A DNA stretch of 64,000 nucleotides from positions 5,208,001 through 5,272,000 of the forward strand of contig NZ_CP009754.1 of assembly GCF_000772045.1 (NCBI RefSeq). The letters are read 5' to 3'. The DNA comes from Streptomyces sp. CCM_MD2014. Its GTDB lineage: Bacteria; Actinomycetota; Actinomycetes; Streptomycetales; Streptomycetaceae. Positions 1-10,698 of this stretch are shown here, in pieces. Under the pieces are notes generated by a model that did not search any database, was not told the DNA's origin, and was given only the letters and a program-made list of their open reading frames with translations. The position numbers and the translations under genes are program-made. Position 1 is the stretch's first letter, and the number at the start of each line of letters is the position of its first letter.

Positions 1-1
1 C

Positions 2-2719
<2,718 letters not shown>

Positions 2720-2777
2720 CAGCCGGGGCCGGGGCCCGTCAGCGGAGAGGCCGTCCGCCGGGAAGCCGTCCACGGAG

Positions 2778-2811
2778 AAGCCGTCCACGGGGACAGTTCC
2801 GTGGACGGCTT
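2778..2811. terminator. Hairpin between convergent mfd and antitoxin-like gene
   Basis: Perfect 13-bp stem AAGCCGTCCACGG / CCGTGGACGGCTT with an 8-nt loop. It sits between two convergent genes and can serve both strands. The left arm is preceded by a near copy of itself (2762-2776), a short local direct repeat. Confidence 0.8.
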
Positions 2812-2836
2812 CGACGTGTCCGGTTGCGGGGAGCGC

Positions 2837-3031
2837 TTACTGCTGCTCCCGGCCGCCCTGCCCGCGCCCGAAGCCGAGCTTGCCCTCGGCCTGCTGCTGC
2901 GCGGCGTCGACCTGCTTCTCGTACTTGCCGCCGGTCCTCTGGTTGACCTGGCGTTCGGCGGCGTCGGACATCTTCCTTGACCTGTCCTTGTCCTTGCCGG
3001 CCATGCTCTTCATCTTGTCGAGGATGCCCAT
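2837..3031 (-). CDS. MT0933/Rv0909-family small antitoxin homologue, 64 aa
   Basis: Small, very hydrophilic protein starting MGILDKMKSMAGKDKDRSRK and containing NQRTGGKYEKQVDAAQQQAE, which is the conserved layout of the MT0933-type antitoxin family (PF14013): a short amphipathic start, then TGGKY followed by a helical tail. A GGAAGGAG ribosome binding site lies ahead of the ATG. In mycobacteria the family is named as the antitoxin half of a type II pair, but no toxin gene is adjacent here, so it is an orphan. In Streptomyces such proteins are often solitary and a role as antitoxin is unproven. The family call comes from recognition of the motif; function is uncertain. Confidence 0.7.
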   Translation of the reverse strand: MGILDKMKSMAGKDKDRSRKMSDAAERQVNQRTGGKYEKQVDAAQQQAEGKLGFGRGQGGREQQ

Positions 3032-3177
3032 GCAGAGCTCCTTCCGAGACGTGACTCACTGTCGACCGTACGACAGATATGTCTCGTGTGCCCACTAAAG
3101 CCCACCTAAGGCACGGTATGGTGCGGCCTTCTCGCTCGCTACGGTGGTTGCCGCGAACGGCAAGGGGAGGGGCGCGC

Positions 3178-3951
3178 ATGAGGCGGCACAGCAGGATCCG
3201 TACCGGATGGGCCGCGGGCGCGGTACTCGCCCTGGCCCTGGTGACCGGCTGTGACGGTCTGGAGGCGGACGGCGACACCCCGGCCTCGGGCGGCGGTGCC
3301 GAGGCTCCCGCCGCGGGCCGTGCCGTCAGCCCGCTGGACAACCCGGACGGCACCGGACCGGGCCTCGCCCCGGTCACGGGCGACGGCCCGCGGGCCGAGG
3401 GCCGCAAGCTGATCGACGGCCTCACCACCAAGGGGCGCGGCCCGAAGACGGGATACGACCGCGACGAGTTCGGCTACGCCTGGATGGACACCGCGGACGG
3501 CGTCCCGCTCGCCCGCAACGGCTGCGACACCCGGAACGACCTGCTGAAACGCGATGGCCAGAAGGTGCGTTTCCGGTCCGGGTCCGACTGCGTGGTCATC
3601 GCCATGACGCTGGACGACCCGTACACCGGGACGAGCATCGAGTGGCGCAAGCAGAAGGCGAGCGAGGTCCAGATCGACCACGTCGTACCGTTGTCGTACA
3701 GCTGGCAGATGGGCTCCTCGCGCTGGTCGGAGGGCAAACGCGAGCAGCTGGCCAACGACCCGCTCAACCTGCTCCCCGTCGAGGGCCGCGCCAACTCCGC
3801 CAAGCGCGACTCGGGCCCGGCCTCGTGGCTGCCGCCGAGCAAGACGATCCGCTGCGCGTACGCGGTGCGGTTCGCGCAGGTGGCCGCCAAGTACGAGCTG
3901 GCGGTGACGAAGGCGGACAAGGCGATGATGGTGGAGCAGTGCGGCGGCTGA
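3178..3951 (+). CDS. Secreted lipoprotein HNH nuclease (DUF1524/GmrSD C-terminal type)
   Basis: 257 aa. The ATG at 3178 follows GGGGAGG and begins a lipoprotein signal: basic MRRHSRIRTGW, a hydrophobic stretch and lipobox LVTGC with Cys25, so the mature protein should be anchored outside the membrane. The C-terminal half has the His-rich nuclease core QIDHVVPLSYSWQMG followed by NDPLNLLPVEGRANSAK and SGPASWLPP, typical of the DUF1524 HNH family. In Streptomyces such proteins are usually annotated as HNH endonucleases; an extracellular nuclease acting on environmental DNA is the inference. An earlier start at 3079 would destroy the signal peptide. Confidence 0.85.
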   Translation: MRRHSRIRTGWAAGAVLALALVTGCDGLEADGDTPASGGGAEAPAAGRAVSPLDNPDGTGPGLAPVTGDGPRAEGRKLIDGLTTKGRGPKTGYDRDEFGYAWMDTADGVPLARNGCDTRNDLLKRDGQKVRFRSGSDCVVIAMTLDDPYTGTSIEWRKQKASEVQIDHVVPLSYSWQMGSSRWSEGKREQLANDPLNLLPVEGRANSAKRDSGPASWLPPSKTIRCAYAVRFAQVAAKYELAVTKADKAMMVEQCGG

Positions 3952-4003
3952 AGGCCCGGGGAGCGGTGGGGTAAACCGCTTTCGAGCCGTCGGCCCTGCC
4001 GCC

Positions 4004-4015
4004 TACGGTGCCCGC
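4004..4015 (+). promoter_or_regulatory. Probable leaderless promoter for the GNAT gene
   Basis: TTCGAG at 3981-3986 is followed after 17 nt by TACGGT at 4004-4009, and the ATG begins 7 nt later, where transcription would start. No Shine-Dalgarno sequence is present. This is a pattern match by eye only. Confidence 0.4.
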
Positions 4016-4759
4016 ATGAAGCCGCAGATATGGAGTCTCGCCGAACGCCCGGAGATGCGGGACCGGATCCGGGACATGGCCGACAGCTGGCCCGCGTTCG
4101 CCGTCGAGGACCTCTCGGGCAACGCCCACTACCCCCGCATCGCCGCCGAACTGCCCGAGTACGTGCAGTTCGCCGAGGACGAGCACGGCGAGGTCGTCGC
4201 CCACGGTCACAGCGTGCCGTTCGCCCTGCACGCGCAGGGGCGCGGGAGGCTGCCCGCACGGGGCTGGAGCGAGGTGCTCGTCTGGGCCTTCGGCGACCTG
4301 CGCCGCGGGGTCCGCCCGGACACCGTCAGCGCCATCTCCGTCACCGTCGCCCCGCACGCCCAGGGGCTCGGCCTGTCCGGCCGGATGCTCGCCGCCATGC
4401 GCGACAACGCCCGCGCCCGCGGCTTCCGCGAGGTCGTCGCCCCCGTCCGGCCCAGTGCCAAGCACCTCGAACCGCACGCCCCCATCGAGGAGTACGCGCG
4501 GCGCCTGCGCCCCGACGGCCTGCCCCACGACCCCTGGCTGCGCGTCCACGCCCGGGCCGGCGCCACGCTCGACTCCGTGGCCCCGGCCTCCATGACCGTC
4601 TCCGGCTCGCTGGAGGAGTGGCGGGAGTGGACGGGACTGCCCTTCGACACCGCCGGGGACGTGGAGGTCCCCGGAGCCCTGGTGCCGGTGCGGTGCGAAC
4701 CGGAGCGCGGGTACGCGGTGTACGTCGAGCCGAACGTGTGGATGCGGCACGCGCTGTAG
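4016..4759 (+). CDS. GNAT-family N-acetyltransferase
   Basis: 247 aa. Central GNAT fold features: VSAISVTVAPHAQGLGLSGRM around residues 100-125, where the V-x-P-x-x-x-G-x-G/A-like segment binds acetyl-CoA, followed by a helix MLAAMRDNARARGFREVVAPVRPS. The substrate cannot be told from sequence. The N-terminal 80 residues carry no motif I know. It is convergent with the small secreted protein gene, whose stop codon begins 11 nt away. The start has no ribosome binding site, fitting a leaderless message. Confident of the family, not of the substrate. Confidence 0.8.
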   Translation: MKPQIWSLAERPEMRDRIRDMADSWPAFAVEDLSGNAHYPRIAAELPEYVQFAEDEHGEVVAHGHSVPFALHAQGRGRLPARGWSEVLVWAFGDLRRGVRPDTVSAISVTVAPHAQGLGLSGRMLAAMRDNARARGFREVVAPVRPSAKHLEPHAPIEEYARRLRPDGLPHDPWLRVHARAGATLDSVAPASMTVSGSLEEWREWTGLPFDTAGDVEVPGALVPVRCEPERGYAVYVEPNVWMRHAL

Positions 4760-4769
4760 CCGCACCCGG

Positions 4770-5285
4770 TCAGAACTGGCCGTTGCCGAGGATTTCGCCC
4801 TCGGCGTCGTAGACGGTGACGAGGCCGTTCTCGCTGTCCTTCCAGTCGGCGAACGCCGAGGCGATCAGCTTGGCCGGCCCGGTGCCCTCGCCCATGAGGC
4901 CGCCGGTGAAGTCGGTGTAGACGTCGGCGGCGTCGAGGATGTCGTTCTGCTCGTCGGCGCCCTGCACCTTGGTGACGTGGGAGACGGCGTCCTTCTCGTT
5001 GGGTGAGCCGTTCTTCTGCACGAACGCCTTGAACTGCTCGGCCTGGGACGCCTTCTCGACGGCCTTGTCCCCGGCGGGTTCGGCGTCGGACGCGCCGTCC
5101 GCCTTCCCCCCGTCCGTCTTCCCCCCGTCCGCCTTCGCGCCGTCGCCCGGCTTCTCGCCGGCGCTCGCGGAGGTCCGGCTGTCGCTCTTGGCGTCGCCGT
5201 CCCCGTCGCCCGAGTTCGCCGACATCGCGCCGATGACGGCGATCCCCACCACGGCACCCAGCGCGATCTTGGTCTTCATGCCCAT
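4770..5285 (-). CDS. Small secreted or membrane-anchored protein of unknown function
   Basis: 171 aa. Begins MGMKTKIALGAVVGIAVIGAMSANS, a signal peptide or single membrane anchor, followed by a roughly 50-residue Asp/Lys/Gly-rich linker containing a GGK(T/A)DGGK short repeat (the DNA shows tandem copies near 5100-5135). The remaining 100 residues (KASQAEQFKAFVQKNGSPNE onward) form a compact domain I do not recognise. AGAGGA lies ahead of the ATG at 5285; an ATG six bases downstream is the alternative start. It is divergent from the methylase gene, and the palindrome at 5389-5416 lies between them. Confidence 0.65.
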   Translation of the reverse strand: MGMKTKIALGAVVGIAVIGAMSANSGDGDGDAKSDSRTSASAGEKPGDGAKADGGKTDGGKADGASDAEPAGDKAVEKASQAEQFKAFVQKNGSPNEKDAVSHVTKVQGADEQNDILDAADVYTDFTGGLMGEGTGPAKLIASAFADWKDSENGLVTVYDAEGEILGNGQF

Positions 5286-5388
5286 GACGTCGGTCCTCTC
5301 CCCGGAGACAGATCAGTTGATGACCGCGCCGTGCCGAAGCCTGTCGGTCAGGCCGGTTCGCGGTTCGATGCGTCAATAAGAACAGAGC

Positions 5389-5416
5389 CTGTGAACCGAG
5401 TCAACAGGGTTCACAG
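5389..5416. promoter_or_regulatory. Perfect 9-bp-arm palindrome, candidate operator
   Basis: CTGTGAACC, 10-nt spacer, GGTTCACAG. Perfect inverted repeat in the divergent intergenic region between the secreted protein (start 5285) and the methylase (start 5504). It resembles a dimeric repressor site. The spacer of 10 is wrong for Rex (4) so a different regulator is expected. Confidence 0.6.
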
Positions 5417-5503
5417 TGAATAACCAGTGCACACCGTGAATCGGGGTGGCCTGCGTTCATCGGTAGGATCGGCCTCACACGACCAGGACGAGGGGGCCCG
5501 AGC

Positions 5504-7552
5504 GTGCCGGACAAGGCGACAGACGGAACCGAGGTGACCGCCGCCGGTATCGCGCGGCTCGCCGGCGTCGGCCGCGCCGCCGTCAGCAACTGGCGCCGTC
5601 GGCACGCCGACTTCCCCAAGCCCGTCGGCGGCACCGAGACCAGCCCGTCCTTCGCCCTCGCCGACGTCGAGGCATGGCTGCGCGCCCAGGGCAAACTCGC
5701 CGAGGTACCCCCGCGCGAACGCGTCTGGCAGCAACTCGCCGGTCACCCCGAGGGGCCGGTCACCGCCCTCGTGCACACCGGCTGCGTCCTCCTGCTGATC
5801 CACGACCGCCCGACCCTGTGGCTGGACGCGAGCGCCGGCTCCGACGAACGCCTCGCCGCCATGCTCCCCGCCGCCCTCGACCAGGTACTCGACGCCCGCT
5901 TCGGCCCGGCCCCCCAGCGCACCGTCACCACCCCGATCGGCCCCCGCCTGCTCCCCTCCGCGCCCCTCCTGCGCGGCGCCGCCGAACTCGCCGCCGGACC
6001 GGGCGCCCGCAAGGCCTACGAGTTCCTGCTCGGCCGGCACCTCGACGCCAACCCGCGGCAGTACGCGCTCACCCCGGCCCCCCTCGCCGAGCTGATGGCC
6101 GGACTCGCCGGCCCCGCCCGCACGGTCCTCGACCCCGCCTGCGGCACCGGAACCCTGCTCCGCGCCGCCGCCACCGGCTCCCGGCCCGGACAGGAGCTGT
6201 ACGGCCAGGACGACGACCCCGCACTGACCGCCCTCACCGCGCTCCGGCTCGCCCTGAGCACGGACGCCACCGTGCGCATCGCCGCCGGCGACAGCCTGCG
6301 CGCCGACGCCGTCCCCGGCCTGCGCGCCGACGCGGCGCTGTGCCACCCGCCGTTCAACGAGCGCAACTGGGGCCACGACGAACTCGCCTACGACCCCCGC
6401 TGGGAGTACGGCTTCCCGGCCCGCACCGAGTCCGAACTGGCCTGGGTGCAGCACGCCTTGGCACGCGTACGGGACGGCGGCACCGTCGTCGTCCTCATGC
6501 CGCCCGCCGCGGCCTCCCGCCGTTCCGGCCGACGGATCCGCGCCGACCTGCTGCGCCGGGGCGCCCTGCGCGCCGTGATCGCCCTGCCGGCCGGCGCGGC
6601 ACCCCCGTACAACATCCCCCTGCACCTGTGGGTGCTGCGCCGGCCCGAGAAGGCGCCCGCACAGCCCGAGGTACTGCTCGCCGACGCCGGGCAGTTCGCC
6701 GGGGAGGGACGCGGCGGACCGGACTGGCGGTCCGTGCGGGACGCCGTGCTCGGTGCCTGGGGCGACTTCGACCGCACCGGCCGGTTCGACGACCGGCCGG
6801 GCCTGGCCCGCCGCCTGCCCGTCATCGAACTCCTCGACGACGACGTCGATCTGGCCCCAGCCCGCCACCTGCCGCCCCCCACCGCCGCCGGCGACACCGG
6901 ACGGCTCACGGACGTACGCGAGCGCCTGGACGAGACCCTGCGCCTGACCGCGCGGCTCACCCCCGCCGCCCCCGCCACCTCACGCGCCGCGCCCCGCCGG
7001 CCCCTGACCACCGTCGGCGAACTCGCCCGCGGCGGCGCCCTGACCCTGCGCACCGGCACCCACGGCGGCCACGCGCGCGTGCCCGTCCTCACCGACCACG
7101 ACGTCCTCGCCGGCACCGGCCCCACGGGCACCCTCCCGGAGAGCGACGAGGAGCCCGTGCTGACCGAACCCGGCGACGTCGTCGTCCCCGTCCTCGGCGG
7201 CGGCACGGTCGCGCGCGTGGTCGACGCCACCACCGCCGGTGCCGCCCTGGGACGCAACCTCGTGCTCCTGCGCCCCGACCCCGCCGCCCTCGACCCCTGG
7301 TTCCTCGCCGGGTTCCTGCGCGGCACCGCCAACCACCGGCAGGCCAGCAGCTACGCCTCCACGGCCACCCGCCTCGACGTGCGGCGCCTTCAGCTGCCCC
7401 GCCTTCCCCTCGACGCCCAGCGCGGCTACGGCGACCGCTTCCGCGCCCTCGACGAGTTCGAGCGCGCGCTGCGGCTCGCGGGCCGCCTGGGGGAGCAGCT
7501 GGTGCGCGGCATGTACGACGGGCTGACGGACGGCACGGTCGCCCCCGACTGA
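5504..7552 (+). CDS. HTH-N6-adenine DNA methylase-like protein with altered motif IV
   Basis: 682 aa, GTG start behind AGGGGG. Residues about 5-60 form a helix-turn-helix with a DNA-binding-like segment (IARLAGVGRAAVSNWRRRH). The middle carries a type I HsdM-like methylase: motif I DPACGTGTLLRAA near residue 210 for S-adenosylmethionine, and a motif IV position near 280 that reads LCHPPFNE instead of the usual NPPF. The C-terminal third (TVGELARGGALTLRTG onward) looks like a degenerate specificity or target-recognition region. There is no adjacent restriction subunit, so a solitary methylase or a non-catalytic regulator is more likely than a restriction system. See finding on the HPPF substitution. 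Confidence 0.8.
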   Translation: MPDKATDGTEVTAAGIARLAGVGRAAVSNWRRRHADFPKPVGGTETSPSFALADVEAWLRAQGKLAEVPPRERVWQQLAGHPEGPVTALVHTGCVLLLIHDRPTLWLDASAGSDERLAAMLPAALDQVLDARFGPAPQRTVTTPIGPRLLPSAPLLRGAAELAAGPGARKAYEFLLGRHLDANPRQYALTPAPLAELMAGLAGPARTVLDPACGTGTLLRAAATGSRPGQELYGQDDDPALTALTALRLALSTDATVRIAAGDSLRADAVPGLRADAALCHPPFNERNWGHDELAYDPRWEYGFPARTESELAWVQHALARVRDGGTVVVLMPPAAASRRSGRRIRADLLRRGALRAVIALPAGAAPPYNIPLHLWVLRRPEKAPAQPEVLLADAGQFAGEGRGGPDWRSVRDAVLGAWGDFDRTGRFDDRPGLARRLPVIELLDDDVDLAPARHLPPPTAAGDTGRLTDVRERLDETLRLTARLTPAAPATSRAAPRRPLTTVGELARGGALTLRTGTHGGHARVPVLTDHDVLAGTGPTGTLPESDEEPVLTEPGDVVVPVLGGGTVARVVDATTAGAALGRNLVLLRPDPAALDPWFLAGFLRGTANHRQASSYASTATRLDVRRLQLPRLPLDAQRGYGDRFRALDEFERALRLAGRLGEQLVRGMYDGLTDGTVAPD

Positions 7553-7693
7553 GCGGCCGCACGGGCCGGGTGACCAGGACGACAACGGTTCGGTACAACC
7601 CGGGGCCGTTTGTCCGTGTCGGCCTATACGCTCGACTCCGCACCGGTCGACGGCCGGTGCGCGTCCGTCTCTTGAGGATTTCCGGGAGAAGTC

Positions 7694-8299
7694 ATGCACG
7701 GCCACGGCTATGCGCCGCCACCGCCGCCGCGCCGCCCCGCCACCGTGGTGCTGGTCCTGCTGCGCGTCTTCTTCGTGGCCCTGCCCCTGCTGAGCATCGG
7801 GTTCCTCGCCTGGATCTCGACCCTGTACGCGGCCATCGTGACCCGGCGGCCGCGCGACTGGTGGGCCTTCGCGGCGTCGGCCGCCCTCCTGGTGGTCAGC
7901 TTCTGCTTCCTGGTCACCGACGACACCGACGACTTCAGCACCCCGGCCGGCACCACCGGCATGATCATCCTGCTGCTCAACGCCTGCGCCTGCGCCGGAT
8001 ACTTCCTGTTCGCGGACATCAGCCACCACCGGCAGCCGCCCCACCCGGCCCACCTGCCCCCGATGCCGCTGCCGCCGACGCCCGGCTACGGGCATCCGCA
8101 GCCTCCGTACCCCTACGCCCCGGCCCCCGCTCCCGTGCTGCCGCCGGTCCCGCCGTACCAGGCCCCGCCGCAGCACCGTCCCGCCCCCGCCCGCATCGAC
8201 CAGGTCCGCGCCGAGCTCGACGAACTCAGCGACTACCTGCGCGGCCACGACGGCGGCAGCCGCGACGGCCGCGACGCCGGCCCCCGGGGCGGACGGTGA
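7694..8299 (+). CDS. Small membrane protein with proline-rich tail
   Basis: 201 aa. A short Pro-rich head (APPPPPRRP), then three hydrophobic segments at about residues 18-45, 54-75 and 92-112, followed by a cytoplasmic tail dominated by Pro/Tyr/Ala repeats and a C-terminal helix RIDQVRAELDELSDYL. No enzyme motif is visible. Its TGA is overlapped by the GTG of the kinase gene, so the two are translationally coupled, which suggests that the membrane protein is a partner or substrate of the kinase. Confidence 0.7.
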   Translation: MHGHGYAPPPPPRRPATVVLVLLRVFFVALPLLSIGFLAWISTLYAAIVTRRPRDWWAFAASAALLVVSFCFLVTDDTDDFSTPAGTTGMIILLLNACACAGYFLFADISHHRQPPHPAHLPPMPLPPTPGYGHPQPPYPYAPAPAPVLPPVPPYQAPPQHRPAPARIDQVRAELDELSDYLRGHDGGSRDGRDAGPRGGR

Positions 8300-9828
8300 C
8301 CGTGACGGCCGGACGCGTAGTCGCCGGCCGGTACGAGCTGTCCACGCTCATCGGCCAGGGCGGCATGGGACAGGTCTGGACGGCCTACGACCGGCGCCTG
8401 GACCGGCGTGTGGCGGTGAAGCTGCTGCGCCCCGACAAGGTGGCCGGGCAGGAGGCCGACGAACTGCGCCGCCGCTTCGTGCGCGAGTGCCGCATCACCG
8501 CCCAGGTCGACCATCCCGGCCTGGTCACGGTGCACGACGCGGGCAGCGAGGGCGAGGAACTCTTCCTCGTCATGCAGTACGTCGACGGCGCCGACCTCTC
8601 CGACCACCTCGCCGAGCACGAGCCCTACCCGTGGCAGTGGACCGTCGCGGTCGCCGCCCAGCTGTGCGCCGTCCTGAGCGCCGTGCACGCCGTGCCGATC
8701 GTCCACCGCGACCTCAAACCGCGCAACGTGATGGTCGGACAGGACGGAGCCGTCACCGTCCTCGACCTCGGCGTCGCCTCCGTCATGGACGCCGACACCA
8801 CCCGCCTCACCCACACCGGCACCCCCGTCGGCTCGCCCGCCTACATGGCGCCCGAGCAGGCCATGGGCGGCGCCGTCGGCCCGTACACCGACCTGTACGC
8901 GCTCGGCGTGCTGCTGCACGAACTGCTCAGCGGCGAGGTCCCGTTCGCCGGCTCGACGGCACTCGGCGTGCTGCACCGGCACCTGTACGAGCCGCCGCTG
9001 CCCGTGCGCCGCATCCGCCCCGAGGTCCCCGAGACACTCGAAACCCTGGTCCTGCGCCTGCTCGCCAAGGACCCGCAGCACCGCCCCGCCTCCGCCCAGG
9101 AGGTCTACGAACACCTGGCGCCGCTGCTGCCCGCACGCGGCGTGCCCACCGGCGGCCCCCTGGACCCCACCCGCCCCTTCGTGCGCCCGCACGCCCCCTG
9201 GCCCGACCGCGCCCGCACCCCCGCGCCGCGGCCCGCCCCCGTCACGCCGCCCGCCGACGCCGGGAAACCGGACGTCGCCCGCGCCGTCGACGACGTCAAG
9301 CGCCTCCTCGACGAGGGCCGCATCACCCAGGCCGTCGACGTCCTCGGCGCCATCCTGCCCGCCGCCGCCGAACAGCACGGCGAACGCTCCCCGGTCGTAC
9401 GCACCCTGCGCAAGCAGTACGCCGCGACCCTCATGAACGACGGCCAGTACCGGCGTGCCCTGCCCGAACTGCGCCGCCTCGCCGACGAACGCGCCGCCGA
9501 GGCGGGCCAGGCCGATCCGCAGTCCCTGCGCCACCGCTACGACGCCGCCCAGTGCCTGGAAGCCCTCGGCGAACCGGCCGCCGCCCTCACCGAGTACCGC
9601 GCGCTGCTGCCGTACTACGAGAACCAGTACGTCGCCGGCGACCCCGACCTCGCCCACGACGTGCGCCGCCGCATCGGCCACCTCCTGCTCGCCCTCGGCG
9701 ACCGCGCCGCCGCCCACGACACGCTGGCCCGGCTGCTGCACGACGTGGAGCGCGTCCACGGCCCCGGCCACCCGCTCGCCGCCGACATCCGGCGCACGCT
9801 CCAGTGGCTCGGCCGGATGCACGGCTGA
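8296..9828 (+). CDS. Soluble Hanks-type Ser/Thr protein kinase with C-terminal TPR-like region
   Basis: 510 aa, GTG overlapping the upstream stop. Kinase domain residues about 10-275: glycine loop GQGGMGQVW, VAVKLL lysine, catalytic loop HRDLKPRNV, metal-binding DLG (instead of DFG), and APE as MAPEQAMGG. After a Pro-rich linker the C-terminal 200 residues are repeated helices resembling TPR or eukaryotic-like tetratrico repeats (ALPELRRLADERAAEAGQAD and similar). No transmembrane segment or PASTA repeats, so it is cytoplasmic, unlike PknB. DLG is found in some active kinases. The TPR part suggests binding to a partner, possibly the coupled membrane protein. Confidence 0.9.
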   Translation: MTVTAGRVVAGRYELSTLIGQGGMGQVWTAYDRRLDRRVAVKLLRPDKVAGQEADELRRRFVRECRITAQVDHPGLVTVHDAGSEGEELFLVMQYVDGADLSDHLAEHEPYPWQWTVAVAAQLCAVLSAVHAVPIVHRDLKPRNVMVGQDGAVTVLDLGVASVMDADTTRLTHTGTPVGSPAYMAPEQAMGGAVGPYTDLYALGVLLHELLSGEVPFAGSTALGVLHRHLYEPPLPVRRIRPEVPETLETLVLRLLAKDPQHRPASAQEVYEHLAPLLPARGVPTGGPLDPTRPFVRPHAPWPDRARTPAPRPAPVTPPADAGKPDVARAVDDVKRLLDEGRITQAVDVLGAILPAAAEQHGERSPVVRTLRKQYAATLMNDGQYRRALPELRRLADERAAEAGQADPQSLRHRYDAAQCLEALGEPAAALTEYRALLPYYENQYVAGDPDLAHDVRRRIGHLLLALGDRAAAHDTLARLLHDVERVHGPGHPLAADIRRTLQWLGRMHG

Positions 9829-9893
9829 CGGACCGCCGACCCCGGCGGGGCGGGGCGGTGCCCGAAGTCCCGATGAATCGTTGGTCCAATGGG

Positions 9894-9922
9894 TTGGCCA
9901 GAGCCGGGCCACTGCCTAACAT
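9894..9922 (+). promoter_or_regulatory. Vegetative-type promoter for the SurA-like lipoprotein gene
   Basis: TTGGCC at 9894-9899, exact 17-nt spacer, TAACAT at 9917-9922. The start codon is 54 nt downstream. Matches the housekeeping sigma factor consensus reasonably well. Confidence 0.5.
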
Positions 9923-9975
9923 CGATCATCGCAAGACTTTGTGCACCGTCGCACAATCTCCAACGGGAGGTTCCC

Positions 9976-10623
9976 TTGCACCGCCGCCGTCGCTCCGCGC
10001 TCCTCCTCACCGCCGCGATCGCCGCCGCGGCACCCCTGCTCGCCGCCTGCGGCAACGACGCGCACCCGGGCGCCGCGGCTGTCGTCGGCGACCAGCGGAT
10101 CACCGTCGCCCAGCTGGAGAACCGCGTCGACGAGGTGCGCGAGGCACAGCGGGCCGCCGTCCCGGACGACACCCAGTACCAGCAGGTCGTCGCCAGGACC
10201 GGCACCCTCACCCGCGACACCCTGCACGGCATGGTTCTGGACCGCGTCCTGCACCGCGCCGCCGAGGACGCCGGCGTGACCGTCAGCCGCAAGGAAGTAC
10301 AGGGGATGCGCGGCGAGCTGGAGAAGCAGGCCGGCGGCCCCGGGCAGCTGGAGACGGTCTGGCTCCAGCAGTACAACGTCGCCCCCGAGCGCCTCGACGA
10401 CAACCTCCACGTCCAGCTGGAGGCCCAGAAACTCGCCCAGAGCCTCGGCACCGACACCAGCCGGCCCGAGTTCTGGCAGGCCCTGTCCGAGGCCTCCGAG
10501 AAGCTCGACATCGACCTCAACCCGCGCTACGGCGCCTGGGACGTCCGGAAGAGCAGCCGTGTCGACGCGCGGACGCCGTGGGTGCGCGAGATCGCTCAGG
10601 CGGACGCCCAGCAGTCGGCGTAA
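9976..10623 (+). CDS. SurA N-terminal-domain lipoprotein, extracytoplasmic chaperone-like
   Basis: 215 aa. TTG start with GGGAGG seven bases upstream; it begins a lipoprotein signal, basic then hydrophobic, with lipobox LLAAC and Cys25. The mature part (VVGDQRITVAQLENRVDEVR) matches the N-terminal chaperone domain of SurA/PrsA-type proteins, but no parvulin PPIase domain follows, so it is a chaperone domain only. It likely binds exported proteins outside the membrane. It precedes mazG by 75 bp and could be cotranscribed, although mazG has its own promoter-like sequence. Confidence 0.8.
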   Translation: MHRRRRSALLLTAAIAAAAPLLAACGNDAHPGAAAVVGDQRITVAQLENRVDEVREAQRAAVPDDTQYQQVVARTGTLTRDTLHGMVLDRVLHRAAEDAGVTVSRKEVQGMRGELEKQAGGPGQLETVWLQQYNVAPERLDDNLHVQLEAQKLAQSLGTDTSRPEFWQALSEASEKLDIDLNPRYGAWDVRKSSRVDARTPWVREIAQADAQQSA

Positions 10624-10698
10624 CGCCACTGACCGGCAGCGATGCGGCCCCCTGTGGACAACTCGGGGGCCGTCGGCGGCGTGCGTTAGGTTCGGAGA

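Noticed and set aside
2837..3031. Complete type II toxin-antitoxin pair
   Set aside because: Only the antitoxin-like gene is present; the neighbours are mfd and an HNH lipoprotein with no toxin fold.
5389..5416. Palindrome with TGTGAACC as a Rex site
   Set aside because: Spacer is 10 nt rather than 4, so it does not fit Rex.
5504..7552. Restriction-modification system
   Set aside because: No restriction or specificity subunit gene is adjacent, and motif IV is altered.
5674..9828. 1384-residue plus-strand ORF over methylase, membrane protein and kinase
   Set aside because: Only the last 510 residues have kinase motifs; the rest is Arg/Pro-rich shadow sequence of the methylase and membrane protein genes.
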